Source: Bacteroidota bacterium
GTDB lineage: Bacteria > Bacteroidota > Bacteroidia > Bacteroidales > Lentimicrobiaceae
NCBI GenBank assembly: GCA_009773455.1
Contig: WSXU01000003.1
Coordinates: 124,001-188,000, forward strand
Length of the DNA: 64,000 bases
Direction of reading: 5' to 3'
Part shown: piece by piece, positions 9,001 to 16,804 of the stretch
Layout of the letters: every line of letters starts with the position of its first letter
Numbering within the stretch: position 1 is the first letter of the stretch
The notes under the pieces: generated by a model
The model's input: only the letters and a program-made list of their open reading frames with translations
Database searches by the model: none
What the model was told of the DNA's origin: nothing
Position numbers and translations under genes: made by a program

Positions 9001-11094
9001 TATGGGAGGCCCTGCCTGAGGTACACCATACATCGCGACCGCATAAGTAGTCTTACAGGTTGAAAATATCTCGTCCATTCCGTCGCCATTGATATCACCT
9101 GTTGATACAGAAGTCGGATCAGGGAGTTTATCAGTAAGGGTGATTTTGGTAAAGCTCATGTTGCCAGCATTCTGGTACCAGCATATTTTATCGTCTCCGG
9201 GTGAAGCAGACGTCACATCAATATCACCGTCACCGTCAAAATCTCCGGCATCAACATGTATGGCGCCGTAGGCGTTGGTTGTGATCACATGCTGGTTAAA
9301 GTTCGGATTTTCGTACCACGCTATTTTATTATCTCCGCTGGACGAGGAGAGGATGTCTGTGTCACCGTCGAGATCCATGTCCTTTATCGCGACCGAGCTT
9401 GCACCCGGGGCAGAAGAATTAATGGTCCAGTCAGAAAATCCAGCGCCTGTGTTATGGTGAAGCACTATTTTATCACTGTTCCCGCTATAGGCAGCCACAA
9501 CATCCATCAGCCCGTCCTCATCGTAGTCCAGGGCTGCAACATCCATAGGATACCAATAACTGCCGGATATCAGGTGTTGTGTAAAGTCTTCATTGCCATC
9601 GTTTTCGTACCAGTGTACGTAGGATCCGTCATTTGTCGAGGCAACTACATCCATATCGCCGTCGGAATCAAAGTCAACAGGGAAAACACCCTGAGCATCT
9701 GACAGACCATATACTACCAGGCGATCAAAATTGCCGCCCCCAAGGTTTTCAATCCAGCTGATACCCGGAAATCCGTAAGCATCGCCCGTAAATACAGCAT
9801 CGGTATCCCCGTCGCCATCCATATCGGCAGCATGGATATCGATGCAGGCCATCGAAAGATTGGTCGGCATTACATGTGAGGTCGTAAATAGCCCATTTCC
9901 ATCGTTCCTGATAAAACTAAGCCTCAGGTACCCTGCTGCCATCAGGTCTGTATCGCCGTCGTTATCAAAATCGCCTGCACATGAAGAAGCCGCAGTATCG
10001 AGATACCGGTCAATACGTTGATTTATAAAGCTCTGTGTGGCATTGTTGCTATGAAATTTCAGATCAAAACTTGAACCTGAAATCACATCTGTATATCCGT
10101 CACCGTTGAAATCACCTGTTACCAGCATCGAAGCATAATCAACCGAGAAGTCGATGACCGTGTTATAGCCAAAAGTGAGGTTTCCGTTATTATGCCTCCA
10201 AAGGATATCATCTTCGTCATAATCGGTCAGCAGCAGATCCTTGTGACCATCTCCGTCAAGGTCAACTACCCTGATTTCACGGATGGTGCCACCAGTTGTC
10301 AGGGCAATCTGGGTAAAACTGCCGTTTGTGTTGTTAAACCATCCATAACCGCCATTTGATGTGTAAACGATGTCAGGGTCATTATCTTCATCAAAGTCGG
10401 TAATCAGAACACTGACAGGACCATTCTGAGATGTGGTAAGCGTATGGCTGCTGTAGCTGCCACTGCCTGTATTTTCAATCCATATGATGGTATTATTGTT
10501 AAACGAAGCGGCAACAATATCAATATCACCGTCGTTGTCCAGGTCGCCTGGCCTGACCGAAATAGCACCGTCAAGACCGGTGGCAACAACGCTGTAGATG
10601 AAGTTTTCATTTCCGTCGTTGGTAAGTAGATATACAACGTCGCTGTTGAAGGCCGCACCCAGAATATCAGTATCGCCATCATTATCGATATCGGCTACCT
10701 CGATAAATTCAGTGCCTCCGGCTGAATTTGTGAGAATCACTTCGTCGAAAATCTCATTTCCATTGTTTCGTTGCCATAAAATCCTGTTGTTTGTAAAAGA
10801 AGATACCAGCACATCCACATCACCATCATCATCAATATCGCAGGCCTTTACAGCCCTTACATCATTGTAGTTCGGAGTAATCAGGTAATTCCTGAACAGG
10901 GCATTTCCTGTATTTTCATGCCATTGCAGGTTATTCAATCCGGCGCTCAGCAGATCAAGATCTCCGTCACCGTCTATATCAGATTCATCAATACAGCGAT
11001 TGGTGTACGACAGAATGCGGTTTTCAAGGGTTTGTGCGCTGAGGTGTATACAAATGGTGAGAAAAAGCCAGGATAGAATAAGTCTTACGTTCAT
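6097..11094 (-). CDS. Giant T9SS-exported protein: FG-GAP repeats, lamin-tail, Ig repeats, sorting domain
   Basis: A 1665-residue secreted protein. Order of parts: signal peptide (MNVRLILSWLFLTICIHLSAQ); about 14 FG-GAP/VCBS-type calcium-binding motifs of the form DxDGDGDxD (residues about 30-680), normally folded as a beta-propeller; a lamin-tail-like domain (about 700-865; ELFISEYIEGSAYNKAIEVFN); seven Ig-like repeats of about 90 residues (865-1500; each has C-x-G-x-x-V-TFTA, FQW and a second Cys); one divergent Ig-like domain (AAYQWMLEGNNINGA); and a C-terminal type A T9SS sorting domain (LFIRPNPTNGNFNL ... GIYFMKI, last 85 residues). It should be moved across the outer membrane by T9SS and fixed to or released from the surface. 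Role is probably adhesion or matrix binding; no enzyme motif is visible. A canonical promoter lies about 80 bases upstream. Confidence 0.9.
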   Translation of the reverse strand: MNVRLILSWLFLTICIHLSAQTLENRILSYTNRCIDESDIDGDGDLDLLSAGLNNLQWHENTGNALFRNYLITPNYNDVRAVKACDIDDDGDVDVLVSSFTNNRILWQRNNGNEIFDEVILTNSAGGTEFIEVADIDNDGDTDILGAAFNSDVVYLLTNDGNENFIYSVVATGLDGAISVRPGDLDNDGDIDIVAASFNNNTIIWIENTGSGSYSSHTLTTSQNGPVSVLITDFDEDNDPDIVYTSNGGYGWFNNTNGSFTQIALTTGGTIREIRVVDLDGDGHKDLLLTDYDEDDILWRHNNGNLTFGYNTVIDFSVDYASMLVTGDFNGDGYTDVISGSSFDLKFHSNNATQSFINQRIDRYLDTAASSCAGDFDNDGDTDLMAAGYLRLSFIRNDGNGLFTTSHVMPTNLSMACIDIHAADMDGDGDTDAVFTGDAYGFPGISWIENLGGGNFDRLVVYGLSDAQGVFPVDFDSDGDMDVVASTNDGSYVHWYENDGNEDFTQHLISGSYWYPMDVAALDYDEDGLMDVVAAYSGNSDKIVLHHNTGAGFSDWTINSSAPGASSVAIKDMDLDGDTDILSSSSGDNKIAWYENPNFNQHVITTNAYGAIHVDAGDFDGDGDIDVTSASPGDDKICWYQNAGNMSFTKITLTDKLPDPTSVSTGDINGDGMDEIFSTCKTTYAVAMYGVPQAGPPIMLADCDELFISEYIEGSAYNKAIEVFNPTTETINLDDYEISVYQNGSLFPTQTVGLTGSIAPMGVHVVAHGSSSPGILALADQTFGFGFNGNDAVVLLHNGDIIDILGKIGYDPGTQWISGGVSTLDMTMIRKSGISKGSNTNPVSFDPALQWNALPLDNISNLGSHTSICASYCPPSVSITASANPSCSGAPVTFTASPVNQGTSPVFQWKKNGIAAGTNSPIYTTSDLTNNDVILCEMTSSEACAITPLVISNSITISVNQSVTPSVTISTPANSFCQGTQVTFTAVPVNGGTNPIFQWKVNGNPSGTGAYTFTTSTLNNNDVVTCVITSSITCLTAPTATSNPVTVYVTSNVTPSVTISSNQTTLCAGSPVTFTAYPVNGGSNPAFQWRLNGNPVYGATSATYTTSSLANNDIVSCQITSNAPCLVTPSAVSSGISVTVLPTVPASVSITASQTSTCSGETITFTAIPLNGGTNPAYQWMKNGNIINGATGPVFIVNNLVNNDVITCSMTSNASCPVPAVAISNAIMISVSSPVTPAITITASQTTICTGTTVTFTANPVNGGTNPTFQWYKNGNQVSGATQMVYITNELNNNDQISCAMVSNAACITTPNATSNTLTITISTGVTPTVVISADQNPACHNTPVTFTAVPANGGSSPQWQWFKNNNLINGALSAVYTTDLLESGDAIHCEMTSNADCLITPYAISNTVIMTIETGVIPAVTIFADPITACEGTMITFTAIPVNGGPYPLWQWKKNGEDISGANGPVYSSTDLISGDMITCEMISGGICVTTPYATSNTLTMDFYPNPEPVAWADGVLLSTTNPFAAYQWMLEGNNINGATYQQYNAVENGSYSVEVTDENGCRGISNEVDILIISIPSIVSGQTLFIRPNPTNGNFNLDTEMHEPVRADVSVYNSHGMLIYSGETDFPKGKYSLPFSLLRPVPGIYFMKISVEQTIHLLKFVVI
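6580..8490 (-). repeat. Seven tandem Ig-like coding repeats
   Basis: The stretch encodes seven consecutive units of roughly 270 bases, each opening with a variant of PSVTISASQTTxCxGTxVTF, then PVNGGTNPxFQWxxNG, then NNDxISCxMTSNAxC. The two Cys per unit could form the Ig disulphide. Units differ at many silent and replacement positions, so the array is not a recent expansion. Confidence 0.85.
9060..11000 (-). repeat. FG-GAP/VCBS calcium-motif coding repeats
   Basis: About 14 copies of a DxDGDGDxD loop, spaced at roughly 45-60 codons, each followed by hydrophobic strand residues (for example DIDGDGDLDLLSA, DFDNDGDTDLMAA, DINGDGMDEIF). The sixth to eighth and eleventh copies deviate at one or two acidic positions. 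Confidence 0.85.
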
Positions 11095-11176
11095 AGTCGA
11101 ATGGGAATTGGTCAGTTTGCAGGAGAATCAGATGATGCAAAGGCAGTTGTTACCCTTGTTGCATGAAGGCAAAGAA

Positions 11177-11206
11177 CAAAAATATATATTTGACCAGACT
11201 GTACAA
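11177..11206 (-). promoter_or_regulatory. Promoter of the giant T9SS protein gene
   Basis: On the minus strand TTG (11206-11204) is followed after 19 bases by TATTTTTG (11184-11177), a full match to TTG-N19-21-TAnnTTTG. The leader before the ATG at 11094 would be about 75-80 bases. Confidence 0.7.
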
Positions 11207-11402
11207 AAGTTTGTTGAATTATTCCACAGTTTAGAATAATTAAATGAACCCATATTACAAACCTGGGATAATATATTTCATAATGTGCACATAATCAATA
11301 CTATTAATTCGGCTTCTGTTTGACTCCCAGGCTGCTGCCGGAGTTTTCAGGGAATAGTTCCAACCTCTGAATTTCTCTTTTCCCAAATTCGCCGGAACCA
11401 TG

Positions 11403-11410
11403 TACCTTTG
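11403..11410 (+). promoter_or_regulatory. -7 element of murB, four bases before the start codon
   Basis: TACCTTTG ends only four bases before the murB ATG (CTTT, then ATG). With initiation a few bases after the element, the mRNA would start at or next to the start codon. No clear TTG lies 19-21 bases upstream. Confidence 0.55.
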
Positions 11411-11414
11411 CTTT

Positions 11415-12443
11415 ATGGATTCCAACCCTGTAATTACTATTCATCAGAACTTCAGTCTCCGGCAGTACAACACTTTTGGCATGCAAGTAAATGCCAGGGA
11501 ATATACTGAGATCAGCGAAGAATCGCAAATCCCGGCATTGCTGAGGCTGATCGGCCGCTATGATGGAAAAGTACTTTTTCTGGGAGGTGGCAGCAATATG
11601 CTGTTTACTCAGGATTTTAATGGTCTGGTAGTCAGGATTGCAACGAAAGGAATTGAAATCGTTGATCAGGACGATGAGTTTGTTTATGTGCGTGGTATGG
11701 CTGGTGAAACCTGGGACGATTTCGTGCAATATTGTGTACTTCGTAACTTCGGGGGACTTGAGAACCTCAGCCTGATCCCGGGCAATGTAGGAAGCTGTCC
11801 GATACAGAACATCGGGGCATATGGTGTTGAGGTGAAGGACACCTTCTATATGTTGGATGCGGTTTCATTGCGTACCGGTGAGTTCCGGGAATTTTTTCCG
11901 GATGAATGCGCTTTTGGCTACCGGAGTAGTGCGTTCAAGCATGAGCTTAAAGGTCAGTACCTTATTTTGTCGGTTACATTCCGGCTCCGCAAGCATCCTG
12001 TACTAAATACTTCCTATGGTTCGATTCCTGCTGAACTGGAGTCCTTAGGCGAGGAGCCAACAGTCAGATCCGTAGCAAAAGCAGTGACCAATATCCGCCG
12101 GAGTAAACTACCTGATCCGCAGGAGATCGGGAATGCCGGAAGTTTTTTCAAAAATCCTGTTGTCAGTAATCAGCAATTTAATGAGCTCAGAACTGCTTAT
12201 CCTGATATTCCGGCCTATGCAGCAGATAACCTGACCAAACTTGCTGCCGGCTGGATGATCGAGCAGTGTGGCTGGAAGGGATACCGTGAAGGTGATGCCG
12301 GGGTACATGCCCGGCAGGCCTTGGTATTGGTAAACTACGGAACGGCAACCGGAAGTCAGATTTATACACTTGCCATTCAGATTATTGAATCGGTAAGGAG
12401 TAAATTCGGGGTTATTCTGGAACCGGAAGTCAATATCATCTGA
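11415..12443 (+). CDS. murB: UDP-N-acetylenolpyruvoylglucosamine reductase
   Basis: Reduces the enolpyruvyl group of UDP-GlcNAc-enolpyruvate with NADPH, using FAD, to give UDP-MurNAc for peptidoglycan. A 342-residue enzyme from the ATG at 11415 (five more in-frame residues upstream are not needed). Family marks: YNTFGM at the N-terminus, FAD-binding GGGSNMLF, LSLIPGNVGSCPIQNIGAYG, the type I tyrosine loop FGYRSSAFK, catalytic Ser in GNAGSFFKNP, and the C-terminal catalytic Glu in ILEPEVNII. Length and the YRSS loop place it in type I (E. coli-like) MurB. A -7 element directly abuts the start codon, and a short hairpin terminator follows. Cytoplasmic. Confidence 0.95.
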   Translation: MDSNPVITIHQNFSLRQYNTFGMQVNAREYTEISEESQIPALLRLIGRYDGKVLFLGGGSNMLFTQDFNGLVVRIATKGIEIVDQDDEFVYVRGMAGETWDDFVQYCVLRNFGGLENLSLIPGNVGSCPIQNIGAYGVEVKDTFYMLDAVSLRTGEFREFFPDECAFGYRSSAFKHELKGQYLILSVTFRLRKHPVLNTSYGSIPAELESLGEEPTVRSVAKAVTNIRRSKLPDPQEIGNAGSFFKNPVVSNQQFNELRTAYPDIPAYAADNLTKLAAGWMIEQCGWKGYREGDAGVHARQALVLVNYGTATGSQIYTLAIQIIESVRSKFGVILEPEVNII

Positions 12444-12471
12444 TTTACGGTTTTTATTATAATACAACTGG

Positions 12472-12493
12472 TCCGGTTTTGCCGGATTTTTTT
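12472..12493 (+). terminator. Intrinsic terminator after murB
   Basis: A short stem (TCCGG at 12472-12476 with CCGGA at 12482-12486) is followed by a run of seven T. The G-containing loop also supplies the TTG of the next promoter, so terminator and promoter overlap. Confidence 0.55.
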
Positions 12494-12508
12494 ATTCCTG
12501 TATATTAG
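12479..12508 (+). promoter_or_regulatory. Promoter of the symporter gene, TTAG-type -7 variant
   Basis: TTG (12479-12481), 19 bases, then TATATTAG (12501-12508). The spacing is ideal but the -7 element reads TTAG where TTTG is usual. The same variant with the same spacing precedes ald. Confidence 0.5.
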
Positions 12509-12546
12509 CCTGTCATTTTCAATTGTCAACATCAAAACCCGGAATC

Positions 12547-13983
12547 ATGGATGCTACCCTTATAGGATTTGTTCTCTACCTGATTGTGATGCTCGCCATC
12601 GGAATTATCACGTACCGGAAAAATGAATCAAATGCCGATTTCTTTCTGGGTGGAAGAAAAATGAATCCCTGGGTGGTTGCACTCTCGGAAAGATCGGCCG
12701 GAGAGTCTGCCTGGCTCCTGCTCGGATTGCCGGGCGCAGCACTGGCAGCGGGGTTGATTGAAATATGGACGGCCATTGGCTGTTTGCTCGGTATCTTTTT
12801 CTATTGGTATGTGATTGCTTCGGATATCCGTCATTTATCAGAAAAGATCAGCGCCATTACCCTTCCGGATGTTTTTGCCAACTATTACAAAAAGGGAGGG
12901 GCTTCGCTCCGGCTGGTGGCTATGTTTATTATCATCTTTTTCTTTACATTTTACCTTGCCGCCCAGTTTAACGGGGCCGGAAAGGTCCTGAATGTAACCT
13001 TTGGAATAGGGCATTATTATGGTATGGTGATAGGTGCGGCAGTCATTATTATCTATACCATGATGGGAGGATTTCTCGCAGTCGTCTGGACCGATGTGAT
13101 TCAGGGCATATTGATGTTTGCTGCCCTGGTTATTCTTCCGGTCGCAGGGTATCTGATGGTAACCGCCGGGGGGGTAGCGGTTCAGGAGGCTTTTTCAGAT
13201 CAGGGAAGTGAATTTTTGAATGTCACCGGCGGAAAAACAGGCTGGGCAGGTGTTGCTGTCGTTATCGGAGGGCTCAGCTGGGCTTTGGGATATATGGGTC
13301 AGCCTCATCTGCTGACTAAATTTATGTCAATTGGCGATCCCGGAAAGATGCGTATGAGCCGGCAGATTGCGCTTTTCTGGGCTGTTCCAGCCTTTGCCGG
13401 GGCTTTGGCAATCGGGCTGATTGGCCTGGTAATCTATGGTCAGGGCCACTTCAGCGATGTTGAAAGGGTAATGCCCCAGATGGCTACCGACCTCATGCCC
13501 GACTGGATAGCAGGTATACTGATCTCCGCTGCAATTGCCGCCATGATGTCAACGGCCGACAGCCTTTTACTGGTTGTATCGTCTACCGTTGCCGAAGACC
13601 TTTGTCATAATGTTCTCAGGATTAATCTCTCGTCCAGGACAATGGTTAACCTGAGCAGGATTGTAACCCTGTCGGTCGGAATTGCTGCATTTATTCTTGC
13701 AATTTCTTCCCAAAAACTGATTTTTGCGATGGTTTCCTATGCATGGTCTGGTCTTGGTGCCTCATTTGGCCCGGCCATCCTGCTGATGCTGAAATGGAAA
13801 AAGACGACCTGGCAGGGCGTGCTGGCAGGAATGATAACAGGAGCGGTTTCAACCATTGTCTGGTCAGAGATCCACTACCTCGACAATATGATTTCAGTCA
13901 GATTTGCTTCGTTTGTCCTGGCCTTTATCGCTGTGGTGACAGTAAGTTTGCTCAGCAGGTCAGCAGTAACGGCTGAAGCCTAG
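12547..13983 (+). CDS. Sodium:solute symporter, PutP-like (SSS family)
   Basis: An inner-membrane secondary transporter of 478 residues that couples Na+ entry to substrate uptake; best matches by motif are proline/PutP-type carriers. Start is the ATG at 12547; the upstream in-frame TTG at 12523 only adds eight polar residues. The protein is very hydrophobic and shows the SSS hallmarks: FFLGGRKMNPWVVALSERSA after TM1, SAWLLLGLPGAALAAG in TM2, GFLAVVWTDVIQG in the middle, and the late helix ISAAIAAMMSTADSLLLVVSS with the conserved sodium-site Ser/Thr. A proline dehydrogenase gene lies 24 kb away in the same window, so proline use is plausible, but substrate is not proved. Its stop overlaps the convergent glycosyltransferase stop by four bases. 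Confidence 0.85.
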   Translation: MDATLIGFVLYLIVMLAIGIITYRKNESNADFFLGGRKMNPWVVALSERSAGESAWLLLGLPGAALAAGLIEIWTAIGCLLGIFFYWYVIASDIRHLSEKISAITLPDVFANYYKKGGASLRLVAMFIIIFFFTFYLAAQFNGAGKVLNVTFGIGHYYGMVIGAAVIIIYTMMGGFLAVVWTDVIQGILMFAALVILPVAGYLMVTAGGVAVQEAFSDQGSEFLNVTGGKTGWAGVAVVIGGLSWALGYMGQPHLLTKFMSIGDPGKMRMSRQIALFWAVPAFAGALAIGLIGLVIYGQGHFSDVERVMPQMATDLMPDWIAGILISAAIAAMMSTADSLLLVVSSTVAEDLCHNVLRINLSSRTMVNLSRIVTLSVGIAAFILAISSQKLIFAMVSYAWSGLGASFGPAILLMLKWKKTTWQGVLAGMITGAVSTIVWSEIHYLDNMISVRFASFVLAFIAVVTVSLLSRSAVTAEA

Positions 13984-15107
13984 ATATTCAATGCTTTCTC
14001 AATCGTTTTCCATAACCTTTCGGCCGATTTGTCCCAGGTGAAACCGGATGCCCTTTCATTCCCGGCTTTTATTAACCTGGCGCGGAGTGTTCCATCGGAT
14101 GAAATCCGCCGCATTGCCTGTGCAATGTCACCCGGATTGAACGGATCGACCAGCAAAGCCGCTTCGCCGGCAATTTCAGGCATGGAAGTAACATTTGATG
14201 TAATGACCGGTGTACCGCATCGGAAAGCTTCCACAATGGGTATTCCAAACCCTTCAAAATAGGAAACATAGGTCAGTGCCAGCGCCGAGCCCATCACCTT
14301 CTGCATATCACCGGTATCCAGCCTGCCCGTAAAAATCACATCGTCCCTGAATTTCATCTTTTCGAAAACATCCGCAATTTCGCCTGTCCACCATTTACGG
14401 GCACCTGCAACAAGCAGTTTAGCACCTTCAATATCATTTTCTCTGAAAATATCAAATGCCCTGAAAAGGTTGACCAGGTTTTTCCGCGGATGAAGCGCAC
14501 CAACAAAAAAGAAATAAGGCTTTCCGTCACTGAATTTTGCCCGCGTGGCTTTACCTGTGGCTTCATCAACCGGGGTATATTTCTCATTGGCCCCGTTGTA
14601 GACTACATCAATTTTTTCAGGATTGATTCTGTATTGTTGAATGATATCGGTTTTTGAGAATTCCGAAACGGTTGCAATCCTTGACGCTTTACCAGCATAT
14701 TTCCGGAAGAATGTCCTGTAATAAAGCCGCTCTGCAAAGGGTAAGTCATCAGGATAATGCTCGAAATTGAGATCATGAAAAACAGCTACGGAGGGAATAC
14801 CTGAGCCAAGTGCCAGATAACCATCGGGTGACAGGAACAGATCTGCCCTGATTTTCCTGAGAATAAATCTGACTGAAATCTCAAACCAGATGAAATAGAG
14901 CAGGGGATGCCTTGCAGGTGGTCCTATAACCACCGGTGTAACATTGCTTCCGAATATAAATTCCCGGTGAAAAGGCCTGTCAAAAATGAAGTAAAACTCA
15001 TGTTCAGGATGCGACATAGTTATCCTCTTAAGGTTCTCGTACGAGAACCATCCGATTCCCTCGAGCTTCCCATGAAGCAACAACCTCGTATTTACCGCAA
15101 TCTTCAA
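13980..15107 (-). CDS. Glycosyltransferase family 4 (GT4)
   Basis: A 375-residue GT-B enzyme, probably cytoplasmic, using a nucleotide-sugar donor with retention. The start is a TTG at 15107, giving MKIAVNTRLLLHGKLEGIGWF, a textbook GT4 N-terminus with the glycine-containing acceptor loop. Donor-domain marks: FFVGALHPRKNLVNLFRAF, VIFTGRLDTGDMQKVM, and the E-x7-E block YFEGFGIPIVEAFRCGTPVI followed by SMPEIAGEAALLVDP. It is divergent from the flippase operon at 15271, whose promoter lies in the 160-base spacer, and it sits in the polysaccharide block, so it probably builds the O-unit handled by those genes. Confidence 0.9.
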   Translation of the reverse strand: MKIAVNTRLLLHGKLEGIGWFSYENLKRITMSHPEHEFYFIFDRPFHREFIFGSNVTPVVIGPPARHPLLYFIWFEISVRFILRKIRADLFLSPDGYLALGSGIPSVAVFHDLNFEHYPDDLPFAERLYYRTFFRKYAGKASRIATVSEFSKTDIIQQYRINPEKIDVVYNGANEKYTPVDEATGKATRAKFSDGKPYFFFVGALHPRKNLVNLFRAFDIFRENDIEGAKLLVAGARKWWTGEIADVFEKMKFRDDVIFTGRLDTGDMQKVMGSALALTYVSYFEGFGIPIVEAFRCGTPVITSNVTSMPEIAGEAALLVDPFNPGDIAQAMRRISSDGTLRARLIKAGNERASGFTWDKSAERLWKTIEKALNI

Positions 15108-15149
15108 AACAGTTTGTTTAATTACAGAACTTATTAATTGACAACAGGC

Positions 15150-15179
15150 TTGTTATGATCAGGAATAATGATATTTTTG
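15150..15179 (+). promoter_or_regulatory. Promoter of the flippase-wzz-ligase operon
   Basis: TTG (15150-15152), 19 bases, then TATTTTTG (15172-15179): a full match to the Bacteroidota consensus. The leader to the ATG at 15271 would be about 85 bases. Confidence 0.7.
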
Positions 15180-15270
15180 CGCAAATTTATAATTATTAAC
15201 AATCCGTCCGGGGATTTATTCCCTGCTCCGGCTACTTGTTTAATCCGGTATTTTTCAACCGGCCATTCCA

Positions 15271-16728
15271 ATGCAGCGAAAATTTCTGACCAATCTTGGT
15301 TTCCTTCTGTTACTTAACCTGCTGATCAAGCCATTCTGGATTTTCGGCATCGACAGAACAGTGCAGAATGTTACAGGGGCAGAAGATTTCGGTTTCTACT
15401 TTGCAATTTTCAATTTTTCCTTTCTCTTCAATATCCTGCTCGATTTTGGAATAACCAATTTCAACAACAGAAATATTGCCCAGAACAGCCAGTTGCTGAA
15501 CAAGCATTTCAGCAGCATTCTGATCATGCGCTTTCTGCTGGCTGTAGTTTATTTCCTGGTTACTTTCTCTTTGGGGCTGCTTTGGGGCTACAGAGGCCAT
15601 GAACTTACAATGCTGGCTCTGCTTGGGCTGAACCAGTTTTTCATCTCTTTTATACTTTACCTCAGGTCGAATGTGAGTGCATTGCTTCATTTTAAAACAG
15701 ACAGCATCCTTTCGGTGCTCGACCGGATTCTGATGATTGCCATTTGCAGTGTCCTCCTTTGGGGTAAGGTAACCAGTGAGCCGTTCAGGATTGAATGGTT
15801 TGTATACGCCCAGACTGCAGCTTATGCTATAACGGCTTTGATTGCACTGATCGTAGTGATTAAAAAAGCTTCTTTCAGAAGGCTGAACTGGAACTGGCCG
15901 TTTTTCATGATGATCATGAAGCAGAGCATGCCCTTTGCAATCCTTGTTTTGCTGATGACTTTCTACAACCGCATTGATTCAGTGATGATCAAACGCCTGC
16001 TCACCGGCGATGCAGGGAACATCCAATCCGGCATTTATGCGCATGCCTACCGTTTGCTGGATGCTTCCAACAATATTGCTTACCTGTTTTCGGTGCTGCT
16101 GCTGCCGCTTTTTGCCAAGTTGATCAAACAGAAACAAAAGGTTGAGAACCTTGTCAGACTCTCGTTTTCAATCTTGTTTGTTGCCTCGGTAATTCTGGCT
16201 GTTGGATCTGTTTTTTACAGGGTTGAACTAATGAATCTGATGTATGATCATTACATCAACGAATCGGCTTCCGTATTTGCAGTATTGATGGGATGCTTTG
16301 TCTCCATATCTACCACATATGTTTTTGGAACCCTCCTGACAGCCAATGGTAACCTGAAACAGCTAAACATTCTTGCGGCGACCGGCATGGTGATGAATCT
16401 CGGCCTCAATATTTTTCTGATTCCACGTTACGGAGCGTTGGGGTCTGCCTGGGCAAGCCTGGTTACACAGAGCATTATGGCGGTTGTCCAGGTGGTACTG
16501 GCCAGTATCTACTTCAGGTTCCGGTTTAATCTGAAATATCTTGGAGTGCTGGCAATCTATAGTTCCGGTGTCCTGGCCATCAATTACTTTTGTGTTTCAA
16601 TGGAATATCCCTGGCTGAAGTCGATAGGGATTATGATTTCGGTTTCACTTATTCTTGCTGCTTTGCTCAGATTGCTGGATATCGGCAATTTTGTACGTAT
16701 CGTGACCGGGAGTAAGACCAATGCTTAG
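15271..16728 (+). CDS. Polysaccharide flippase (Wzx/MVF-like)
   Basis: A 485-residue integral membrane protein with about 12-14 hydrophobic helices, typical of lipid-linked oligosaccharide flippases that move undecaprenyl-PP-linked units across the inner membrane. Visible family features include the N-terminal NLLIKPFWIFGIDRTVQNVTG, LDFGITNFNNRNIAQN after TM2 (the conserved region of Wzx proteins), and late helices of the MOP superfamily (NLGLNIFLIPRYGALGSAWASLV). It heads a run of four same-strand genes (flippase, two Wzz-like proteins, ligase), which together form the export, length-control and ligation steps for a surface polysaccharide. Polymerase Wzy is not obvious unless the ligase-like protein has that role. 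Confidence 0.88.
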   Translation: MQRKFLTNLGFLLLLNLLIKPFWIFGIDRTVQNVTGAEDFGFYFAIFNFSFLFNILLDFGITNFNNRNIAQNSQLLNKHFSSILIMRFLLAVVYFLVTFSLGLLWGYRGHELTMLALLGLNQFFISFILYLRSNVSALLHFKTDSILSVLDRILMIAICSVLLWGKVTSEPFRIEWFVYAQTAAYAITALIALIVVIKKASFRRLNWNWPFFMMIMKQSMPFAILVLLMTFYNRIDSVMIKRLLTGDAGNIQSGIYAHAYRLLDASNNIAYLFSVLLLPLFAKLIKQKQKVENLVRLSFSILFVASVILAVGSVFYRVELMNLMYDHYINESASVFAVLMGCFVSISTTYVFGTLLTANGNLKQLNILAATGMVMNLGLNIFLIPRYGALGSAWASLVTQSIMAVVQVVLASIYFRFRFNLKYLGVLAIYSSGVLAINYFCVSMEYPWLKSIGIMISVSLILAALLRLLDIGNFVRIVTGSKTNA

Positions 16729-16804
16729 ATATTTATAAGCCGGGATGCAATTCTGTAACTTTTTTCCATACCTTTGGCCTTCTTAAACGAACCAGCATTC
16801 CATT

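Larger units (their letters stand above)
11095..11414. other. Intergenic region with two promoters
   Basis: This 320-base divergent spacer carries the promoter of the giant surface protein (11177-11206, minus) and the -7 element of murB (11403-11410, plus). I see no other gene or RNA in it. Confidence 0.6.

Noticed and set aside
6580-11000. Regularly spaced repeats resembling a CRISPR or satellite array
   Set aside because: Units are coding, in frame, about 150-270 bases long and diverged; they encode Ig-like and FG-GAP repeats.
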